A DNA stretch of 64,000 nucleotides from Impatiens glandulifera (taxonomy: Eukaryota; Streptophyta; Magnoliopsida; Ericales; Balsaminaceae), in the NCBI RefSeq assembly GCF_907164915.1, contig NC_061867.1:53838271-53902270 (forward strand), in the 5' to 3' direction. The position numbers and the translations under genes are program-made. How positions within the stretch are numbered: position 1 is the stretch's first letter; each line of letters begins with the position of its first letter. The notes under the pieces were generated by a model. That model saw only the letters and a program-made list of their open reading frames with translations. It ran no database searches and was not told the DNA's origin. Shown one piece after another: positions 55,901-64,000 of the stretch.

Positions 55901-57870
55901 ATTATGAGCAGGCGGTTAATACTGCAGTTAGAATCCTAAAGGAAGGAGGAATGGATGCAATCAAATTGGAAGGGGGGTCACCCTCGAGAATAACAGCAGC
56001 CAGGGCAATTGTTGAGGCAGGAATTGCAGTCATGGGACATGTCGGTCTTACCCCACAGGCTATTAGTGTTCTTGGAGGTTTTCGTCCACAAGGAAAAAAT
56101 ATCGCTAGTGCTGTGAAGGTCTCAAACTCTTTTTATGATTAATTTTAAAACAGAGGGCTATTGAAATGTGGGAATTTAACTCAATTTGATTTATTTCATT
56201 TTAGGTTGTGGAGACTGCCTTGGCTTTGCAGGAAGCTGGTTGTTTTTCTGTTGTTCTTGAGTGTGTTCCTGCACCTGTAGCTGCTGCAGTTACATCTGCT
56301 CTTCAAATCCCTACAATTGGCATTGGAGCTGGGCCTTTCTGCAGTGGCCAGGTTGGGTAATCTTATTTTACTTTATTTTCTTTTGAATTTTAGGAAGTTA
56401 GCACGATCCCCACAGTCATGACCCCCACTTCAATTTAAGGCGTTCTTAGTGGGAATCGAACAATAATTGTTCAATCTGTTCCTATTAACAAGCATGGTTC
56501 AGTTTTCAGAATTGAAGAGTTTATGAGCATCACATTTATCTCAATCTTCAACAAGCTGAAATGTTAGTGTACAAAATTATTTTCAATCTTCAACAAGCTG
56601 AATTGTTAGTTTGGGTAATCTTATTTTCATTATATTCCTATCAACATGGATTTTTGAATTGTTAGTGTACAAAATTGTTTTGCCTATTAGTTTTCTCTTT
56701 TGGATAAATATGCTCATGCCGATTTATTCCTTTTTTCGTCGAAAAATGCCCTTTCTCTCTAATGCTGCATCATCTAAATCTCTTCATTTCTGTAAGTAGG
56801 TCGTGTCTATTTTGCAATAAGATGAAATGTTAAATTATTATATTTGAATTAAACTCACAGCTCATGCACCTCAGAAGGTATAGCAAATTAGTTTGTTCTT
56901 TTTTCAAAGAGAGTTGAGATTAGGCTATTTCATGAAAAAAAGATTCCTCTTTTTTTTTTACCCGGGTTTATTCCCCTGGGGAAAACTAACACGATCTCCC
57001 ACAGTCATAACCCCCTTTAAACCTAAAGTGTTATTAACATAAATCGAACTTGAGACCTTTTGTCACTTCTGCCCTGGTAGTTTAATTCTTTATTTTACCC
57101 ACCCTGACCCTGAATAGCCGAGATGGAAAAAAAAGCTTGAATTAAAGGGCTCAAGTTCGATTAGCAACTTGGGCTTTTTGGTCTCTTAGGTAAGACCTTT
57201 TGTCACTTGAGCTACCCTGGTAGGTTAATTCTTTTTATTTACCCACCCTGACCCTGAATAGCCGAGATGGAAAAAAAAAACTTGAACTAAAGGACTCAAG
57301 TTCAATTTGATTGAAAACACGTGTATTCTGATCCAGGATAAATCAAGTGGTAACACTTTTGAACTAAGAGGCAGAGGTCATATAAAAAAAATCCTTTGTC
57401 TAAAAAAAAAAAAAAAAAAACTGTAACAAGTTAAATAAATTGTTAACCTTGACTGTTAAACAATTTCAGGTGCTAGTTTATCATGACTTGTTGGGAATGA
57501 TGCAACACCCACATCATGCTAAGGTTAAATATTTTCTTTCTTCAAATTCATCCTAAGAACTCTTCTCTTTTCGTTTTTTTAAGCTAAAACCATCAGTTTC
57601 TATTTTTACCGTGGCCAGGTAACTCCAAAATTCAGTAAACAATATGGAAACGTGGGAGCTATGATCAACAAAGCTCTAATGGAGTACAAAGAAGAAGTAA
57701 CAAATGGTTCCTTCCCAGGACCTTCACATAGCCCATATAAGATCAATGACAGCGAACTCGATGGTTTTATGAAGGAATTGCAGAAGTTAGGTTTTGATGA
57801 TGCTGCATCTGAAGCTGCTGCTGCAGCTGAGAAGATGACCACCACCACCACCCCGGTTGAAGCGTCCTAA
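52937..57870 (+). CDS. KPHMT1: 3-methyl-2-oxobutanoate (ketopantoate) hydroxymethyltransferase, five exons
   Basis: Moves a hydroxymethyl group from methylene-tetrahydrofolate to ketoisovalerate, the first committed step of pantothenate and CoA synthesis (EC 2.1.2.11). Exons: 52937-53365, 55912-56118, 56205-56351, 57470-57523, 57619-57870; every intron is phase 0, total 362 aa. Seen: an Arg-rich, acid-free N-terminus (M-A-I-L-R-H-L...R-R-R-K) that fits a mitochondrial presequence, V-T-A-Y-D-Y-P-S-A, metal-site text [35 protein letters not shown] and [18 protein letters not shown]. The Ala-rich, Thr-repeat tail after residue 340 is a plant-type extension. Intron 1 (2546 bp) and intron 3 (1118 bp) host transposons, but the splice sites look intact. 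The number in the symbol is by family resemblance only. Confidence 0.95.
53634..54141. mobile_element. hAT-like MITE in KPHMT intron 1
   Basis: The left end TAGAGTTGTCAATTTCTGAC and the right end (reverse complement TAAGGGTCGCAATTCGGG) share a TA-G-CAATT inverted pattern of hAT type. Subterminal CCGACACGAAAACACGACCC repeats are at the left. It has the same TAGAGTT start and CGTGTC words as the pieces at 1.4-5.9 kb. A clean 8-bp target duplication was not found. Confidence 0.5.
54220..55690 (-). mobile_element. Ty1/copia relic in KPHMT intron 1, antisense
   Basis: Broken minus-strand pol text, right to left: [11 protein letters not shown] (55540), the linker before reverse transcriptase ([13 protein letters not shown]; 55118-55423), reverse transcriptase with [11 protein letters not shown] (54700) and [11 protein letters not shown] (54340), where it stops. 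LTRs, gag, most of integrase and RNase H are missing. It lies antisense to the host gene inside the intron. Confidence 0.75.
56398..56462. repeat. SINE-like repeat fragment in KPHMT intron 3
   Basis: GCACGATCCCCACAGTCATG and following text to GGGAATCGAAC is alike to 56988-57060 and 58452-58512, a dispersed family of the same intron and the 3' flank. Confidence 0.4.
56988..57420. mobile_element. SINE-like tandem units in KPHMT intron 3
   Basis: A unit running from AAGACCTTTTGTCACTT through CACCCTGACCCTGAATAGCC to GGACTCAAGTTC occurs twice, at about 57052-57175 and 57192-57305. The reverse strand reads TAGCTCAAGTGACAAAAGG and GTTCGATTAGC-type words that resemble degenerate A and B boxes of tRNA-derived SINEs. 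A plus-strand unit with ATCAAGTGGTAACA ends in a run of 18 A at about 57403-57420. Exact borders are not resolved. Confidence 0.45.
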
Positions 57871-60818
57871 GTGTTTTTTTTTCGAAGTTCCAGAGTTTTC
57901 TAGTCTACATCGATTAGCCAAAGAAAACGGATATAGTTTTGATTTTAATACATTAGTGGCCTATTTTGGAAATGTTTAATGTTATATGCAGATTTAGTAC
58001 GAGAATATGCAGTTTCAGGTTCTTCAAACGGAGGAGGTTTCTGAACTTGAATGCGACAATAAGAACTTCGTTCATTCAAAGGTACATGAGTCTTCAGCAT
58101 ATTAGGAAATTCCTAGCTTCATCATAGCATTCATTGATCTGACTGACCTCTTTAATTTTGATCCTTGTTTGGTGCTTAAATTCTTTTTTAATGAATTAGT
58201 GGATGGAACTATAGCCATGGCCCCTACATACTACAGTTTTTACTTCTTCCCCTAGATGGGTGGTATTATGATTTAAGAAGCCCCATTTATTTTCAATGAA
58301 GTTGTTCGAGAATTTGAGTTCAACTTCAAGACTTTTACCACTTGAATTACTCTCACTTGAATTACTCTGAACGGTAACTTCTTTACCTTTTAAGATTGCC
58401 TTTAGATAGCTTGTTCTGGGGTTATCTTTTTTCTTTTTCTTAGGATTCATTTCCTTGAGGAGGCTAGTAGGATCCCACTTAAATTAGGGTTCTTAGTGTG
58501 AATCAAACATGTGCATTTTAGATTATATTGTTTGATGTCTATGGTTTATTTGGGAATCAATCATTTTGACCTCAAATGTGCACTATTTCATACCAAATCA
58601 ATCAAATCTCAAAAGGCATCATTCTTCTACATGGGTTTTCCCTTGACCCTATCAAATGAGATTTTCCCTTGTTCTATCAGATTAGATCTTGTTTGATATA
58701 GGCTTATTTGAATAACCATGGTTATTGCGGTTATGTAAGTAAAATGATATTAGAGGTATAAATATATAGTATTTTTTGAGTGACGGTGTTTTAGATTGTT
58801 AGAACCGTATTTGAGTTTGTATAGGAAAACCGGATTTGAGTTTGTATAGGAAAACGTAAACAAATTTATTATCTCATTTAAATCAACATTGAAATATATT
58901 TTTGGATTAAGCTTAGTAAAATGTTTTCAAATTGATCCAATTATGTTTACTAATTGGAATCTTTGATAGAGCTTGTCCAAAAGTTTTTCATCTAGATTCG
59001 AATTCATATCAAATTCTTGTTTGTTTTTGGAATAATTGTTTGATATTTTCATAGTGGTTTGATGGGTTGTTTCATTGTTTGATTTTTTATATTCCCATGA
59101 GATTCCATCATATCATCAAACAAGGCCTTAAGATATGTGAAATGGACACCCATGTAGTTGTAACAACACTTAAAACCATATCTTGTTTGGGAAAGTAATA
59201 GCTGTCAAGCATATTCCATTCAATTTTTTTTTTTCTCAAAATGACTTTTTCAAATAAATACTTAAAAGTTAAACTTAATTTCCAGTTGATCTAGTACAAG
59301 CAATTGGAGCCTACTCTTGTGAGTATTGTGACTAGATTCATAGAAACTTTTATTTTAAATTAAGGAAATGTGATTCATATTTTGGTTGAAATCATAGTAT
59401 AATTTTTTTATTTTTTTTTATTTTGTTGGAGGTATAAAGCTAACACGACACTTAAGTGATAATCGAATACATAACATTTCGTCTTTAAAACGACTCTTCA
59501 TACTTAATCTATAAAATCATATTCTAAATTTAATAAATAAATACTCTTTTATTTGTGAGACAAATAATTCAATGCATTATATGAGAGATGAAAATAATCT
59601 AGTTCTAATTTAATAAATTCAAATAAAGATTTTATATCAATCTAAGTTAGATATTCTTTTTATGTTAAATTATATTATTTAAATAATTAATTAAATGTGA
59701 ATTATTCTTATAATATTTTTACAATCTTTTTAAAATATTTAAAAATAGAATAATTTATCAATTTAACAAAATAATCCAACCATATTTGGAATATGTTATG
59801 TGGGTTTATCTTATGTAGATTGTTTTGAATTTGTTTGAATCAATGTGTAGAGTTGTAAAATGGGTTATTTTAATTTATTTTAAATACTAAATATAAAACA
59901 AAATAAAATATTAAATGTAATTAATAATTTTAGTTATATGGTGAAACTGTAAAATATTTGAGATTAATCTCAAAATAACCCCAACCAAACAAACCTTTGC
60001 ATCATACTTTTTTTTTCTATTTTATTTAAATTAAGATTATTTGCAAATAATTCTACATTAAATCAACTCTAATTTCATTTTAGATCAATCAACATTTCAA
60101 ATTTCATCAAACATTTTCAATTGCGCCCATGTAAAAACTAAAATTTATTCTCTGTAAAATATCAACATACATAATAACTCCATAGTATTGATTTAATTTA
60201 AGAAATTCTTAGAGAGAATAGAATAATACTAAAGTTTATTTGATTAGAAATCAATCATATTTGTTAGAAAATATTGATTAAAAATAATTATATGTAATTA
60301 ATCAAAACATTACTTATTTTCATCCATGTATCTTAAAAAAGTTTCACCTAATTTAGTCACATTTTTCAAAAACAAATAAAAATAAAATCACTTCCACCTT
60401 TTATTTCACAATTTTCAAAAATAATTTTAATTATTAATAACAAACATATTAATTTTCAAATAATCTCAAATTCATCATATCTATAAAATTTGAATGTTTA
60501 TAATTATGAACTAAAAAAAGGTATAGAAGATAACAATAATGAGTGTTAGTTACAAACTAAAAGTTAAAATAGAAATAGTAATAATGATTATGCAATATCC
60601 ATCTAGAAACAAAGGAATATAAATTAACCCTTTTTTCATCTACAATACTCTTCTATAATGGAATTGAGAATTATACATAAATAAAAACATTATAATTGAA
60701 AAAAAAAAAAGAAAAAAAAAAGATTCTTTTTCACTAATAGTGAATAGTGTGACAAAGATGTGCATAAAAATGGAACATGATCAAAAAAGCATATAATTCA
60801 CGGCCATCCTATGATCAA
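57871..60818. other. 3' flank of KPHMT and AT-rich intergenic DNA
   Basis: Probable KPHMT 3' UTR to about 58080. Bases 58196-58450 hold a short minus-strand frame (Lys-rich start, S-Y-L-K-A-I-L-K-G-K) that looks like a LINE ORF1 scrap and is followed by the SINE-like piece at 58452-58512. From 58700 to 60800 only AT-rich DNA is seen, including the downstream side of the WRKY gene. Confidence 0.45.
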
Positions 60819-61924
60819 TCAACTGCCGGCGGCTGTCGTTGTTACATTATTTGTCTGCCATGAAAACCCTTTAGCCGGTAAATCATCGGAAAACAAATCT
60901 CCGGTCACCGGAATACCATTAATCTCTTCCAAACCCTCAAAGAAATCATCAAGACCAAAGTCAATATCATCATCTTGATCATCCAATACTTTCTCAGTCG
61001 CCGGAGAAAGACTCGCCGACGAAACAGGTGATGAACAAGATAACTGTTTGTTACCGGAATCTACATCGACTAACGCTACCTCCGATGAGACAGGTTTCTG
61101 ACGAGTACTTCCGGCGAGAGAATTCCGGTGAGTTGGCATAGCATGATTATGTTCACCAGTGTATGTAACTATAAACATTGATGGGTCGGATCTATTTCTT
61201 TCTACTTGTTTTCTTGCCATACAACCTTTTGATGTACTACATCTATAATATCCCCTAAAATTTATCAAAAAGAACACAGCTTTAGGTTTATTTCATCAAA
61301 CCCTAATCAAAATTGAATAAATTTATGATAACCCACCTTGGATATGGTGATCCTTTAATGGGTTTTTGCCCATATTTTCTCCATGACCACATGTCAGATG
61401 ATAAACCTTCAGCTGGAACTTGACAGACTCTCTTTTGTTGATGTTTCCTGTTTAATAAAACAAAAACAGTTAGTTTGAACACCTAATCCATAAAAAAAGA
61501 TTCAAATTTACCTTCTTTTGGACCTTGGAGCAGATGGGTTATGATGAGATGAAGAAATAGTAATTGGAATTGGAATGATACCCTGTTTTGGTTCTGTTTT
61601 TGGAGTTGAAGATGAGAGATCTTGAGGAGGGAATAAAGGTTGAGATTTGGGGAAGAAGGGTTTGAAGAGATCATCTAATTCTTGGAGATTTGTTTGGGTT
61701 TTTGTTGGTTCGATTAATGGATCTGTTGGGAGGAATAGAAAGTTGTTGTCTTGATTGAGATGAAACTGGTTTTGGAAATTTAGTATGCAAGAGGTGGCGA
61801 CGGCGGCGTTCGAGGTGGCGGCGCCGGAGGTTGTGGTGGTGGAGACGGCGGCGGTTGTGGTGGTGGTGGTGGCGGCGTTATTGCAGCTTCTGACGACGGC
61901 GTGGAGATCCCAATCGTAGTCCAT
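60819..61924 (-). CDS. WRKY transcription factor, group IIe (WRKY22/27/29 type), three exons
   Basis: Nuclear DNA-binding factor that binds TTGAC W-boxes. Exons: 61924-61512, 61447-61337, 61254-60819, total 319 aa, frame kept. Seen: N-terminal [11 protein letters not shown], typical of WRKY22/27; a Thr/Ala low-complexity run (about 18-45); and one WRKY domain with W160-R-K-Y-G-Q-K166, P-I-K-G-S-P-Y-P-R and the C2H2 zinc set C180-x5-C186-x23-H210-x-H212. Then come H-R-N-S-L-A-G and an acidic C-terminus ([10 protein letters not shown]) likely to activate transcription. The second intron splits the Arg of P-R, the conserved WRKY intron site of this group. Relatives act in pattern-triggered immunity downstream of MAP kinases; that role is family knowledge, not shown here. 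Confidence 0.95.
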
Positions 61925-64000
61925 TGAAATGTGAAGCTTTGGAGAGAGAGTGTAGAGAGAGAAAAGACAAAGGCGCTGACTTTTTTTAGAGAGAGAAAAG
62001 AGAGAATATGTGAAGATTGATGGTAGGGTGTAAGTCACTACAATACAATATTTATTTATAGAAGAGAGAACCTTATTAATTATTAACACAAACAAATTTG
62101 AAACACTATTTTATTTTTAAAATGTTTTTTTTAATTTTTTTATTATTATTATTTTTTTTTAATGAAAGTAGAACTATGATATCACACAATAACATATCCA
62201 TTTTTTATTTTATTTGGTCGAACCTATAATCTTTGGTAGAGCAATATTTTTAATAATCTGGTGGGATAATATTTGTTTTGTTCTAATAAAGGGTTTTTAT
62301 AAATATGTATATTATGTTTTTTTTTTAATATAAGAGGATAATATTTTTGAGTGAGAATTAAACTCTGATATTTTATTTTTCAAGAACAACTTTTATTACT
62401 TTTTATATATTTGAATTTAATAAAGAATTAACTAACACCTTTAGATTAGATTGTTAAATTTAAATTCTAACTATGAGATTAAAATTATGAAAATATGATT
62501 CAAATGACTCTATTTAGTTACTATCTATATATAACTTAAGCCTTTTTTGTTTTTGTTTTTAATATTAATACAAACATTTAACTCTTAAACTAGACATTTG
62601 TCACACTTACACTCAATATAAATTCGAAAGAACCAACTTATTTAATAATTGATCTTATTTACATCTTATTAATTAATTTCTAATCACTTAATTCAATTAT
62701 AAAATATTAAAATATCATTTTTTTTTAAATTATAATTGTATATTAATATATTTTTAACTCAAAAAAACTTCATTTTTAAGATCATCATTAATCAACATTT
62801 TTAATATATTAAAAATTATATAAATAATCTCAAACCCAACAAACTCTAAGTCATTCCACTCTTTTTAAATTTTTTTTTCAAATAAACAAACACTTATAAT
62901 ATTAGGAAGTTTTTTTAATAATTTTTAACTTTATAATATTATATATTTCAATTTTTTTAACAAGTCACAAAATATAAATTTCAAATAATAATTTGATTAA
63001 TAATTTAAAAACAAAATTAAATAAATAAAGCCAACTCTGAAAATTGACACGTCACTTCTATAATTATTTTTTATTTATTTTTAGGTTGACTTAGTAAAAT
63101 TGTCAAAGGGATTCTCTCAGCTTGGAAAAGGTCCACACGGTCCCTTGTTTACTTCCATTCTCTCTCTAAAAATAATTTAATTTCTTTTTTTTCAAACGTC
63201 GCGATTCGTGAACCGTGACTTTTATTTATTATTATTATTATTTTTTTTTATGTTCATGTGACTTACCACTTACCGACAAAAAGAAGGGCCACCAAAATGA
63301 AAAAGGGTTATGAACTTTTTCTTTAAAAAAAAAAGTTTTATTCTTAAAATAGAATCAAAGTTTGTTTTATTGTGAGTATTAAGGTTTATGAGACAAAATT
63401 TTGATTGATTTACCCTTAATTGTTTTCTTCATTTTCTTGTATTGGGCTGAATTAAATTTTGTCTTTTGACAATTAAATTTTTTGTCATTGTAAATTGAAG
63501 TTTTTAAATAATTCTCGACTTTCGCATGATTAGACAGAGCGATAATAATCAAGAAGTGGTAACAAAAATGTTCAAGATTAGACAAGTTACATCTATGAAA
63601 ATTGTGATCAATAAGTTGTATCTAAATGGTTGAGAAGAGTAGATTGATGAATATATAGTCTTGTTCGTGGCGGATTATTTAAATAACTTACAAATTAATT
63701 AAAAAATTATAATTTGTGACGATTTTTGATATAGTTAGATTATTTTAGTAATTTTTTTTTTAAAGAATATTAATATATAATGATAAAACAAAGTAATAAT
63801 AATTTAAAATAAAGAATATTTTAATTAATAAATTAAGTGATGTGATAAATAATAGAGAGTGTGAAATAATGTATTAGTATTTGATTTGTTTGAGATTATT
63901 TAAATATACGCCTTAGTTTAATTTATAAAAAATAATGTAATAAAGAAAATTATTTACAAAATTGAAAACTTATAAGCTTAATTGTGATGTGAATTATGCT
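61925..64000. other. Upstream region of the WRKY gene and AT-rich intergenic DNA
   Basis: After the leader and TATA box there is only AT-rich DNA. One TTGACT W-box lies at 63086-63091. It could serve WRKY self-regulation, but a single copy in 2 kb is expected by chance. No other gene or element was seen up to the window end. Confidence 0.4.
62049..62060 (-). promoter_or_regulatory. TATA box of the WRKY gene
   Basis: The minus strand reads TATAAATAAATA, 125 bases upstream of the ATG at 61924, implying a leader of about 95 bases with CTCTCT runs. Confidence 0.55.

Noticed and set aside
56988..57420. tRNA gene
   Set aside because: The A- and B-box-like words are degenerate and no cloverleaf could be drawn; a SINE-like repeat explains them better.
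58196..58450. Small Lys/Ser-rich gene on the minus strand
   Set aside because: It resembles a scrap of LINE ORF1 (L-K-A-I-L-K-G-K), is followed by a SINE-like repeat and has no promoter signal.
61508..62095. 57-residue N-terminal extension of the WRKY protein
   Set aside because: It would run through the leader and TATA region; family members start at the M-D-Y-D-W-D-L-type residue (ATG 61924).

Overview
The window is nuclear DNA of a flowering plant, most likely a eudicot. The evidence is AT-rich intergenic DNA, GT-AG introns, plant-only gene families (group IIe WRKY, ATL RING-H2, cucumisin-type subtilase, MAKR-like protein) and dense plant transposable elements: Ty1/copia LTR elements primed by initiator-Met tRNA, L1 LINEs, a Mutator-like element and hAT-like MITEs. 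There is no bacterial, organellar or CRISPR signature. The species cannot be told from the sequence alone.

Layout. 1-0.92 kb: the 5' LTR and gag of a minus-strand copia element cut by the window edge. 0.99-2.4 kb: a decayed array of a small secreted cysteine-rich peptide gene. 2.4-6.5 kb: AT-rich repeats with a CGTGTC-rich element family. 6.76-10.6 kb: a nine-exon subtilase on the minus strand that looks intact. 11.5-15.9 kb: a non-coding, highly repetitive block. 15.9-23.1 kb: a minus-strand LINE split by a young plus-strand copia element with perfect 5-bp target duplication. 23.1-24.8 kb: an LTR-element relic, duplicated at 39.2-40.9 kb. 25.15-25.47 kb: the one intact cysteine-rich peptide gene. 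28.45-33.77 kb: a Mutator-like element with long inverted repeats, a broken mudrA transposase and a broken Ulp1-like protease in opposite orientation. 33.8-35.65 kb: another LINE relic.

From 38 kb on the window is mostly single genes: a MAKR6-like protein (38.0 kb, +), a seven-exon choline kinase (42.8-44.8 kb, +), an ATL67-type RING-H2 E3 ligase (47.1-47.7 kb, -), a 5'-truncated LINE with an 11-bp target duplication (49.65-52.58 kb, -), a five-exon ketopantoate hydroxymethyltransferase whose introns carry copia, hAT-like and SINE-like insertions (52.9-57.9 kb, +), and a three-exon WRKY22/27/29-type transcription factor (60.8-61.9 kb, -).

The cellular genes do not form a pathway: choline kinase makes phosphocholine, ketopantoate hydroxymethyltransferase starts pantothenate (CoA) synthesis, and the WRKY and ATL genes are typical stress and immunity regulators. 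The exon models given keep reading frame across every junction, which is the main support for them. The most unusual items are the cysteine-rich peptide family with its linked minisatellite, the Mutator/Ulp1 element, the two non-coding degenerate repeat fields at 12.2-12.8 and 14.7-15.7 kb, and the amber stop codons in the copia elements.
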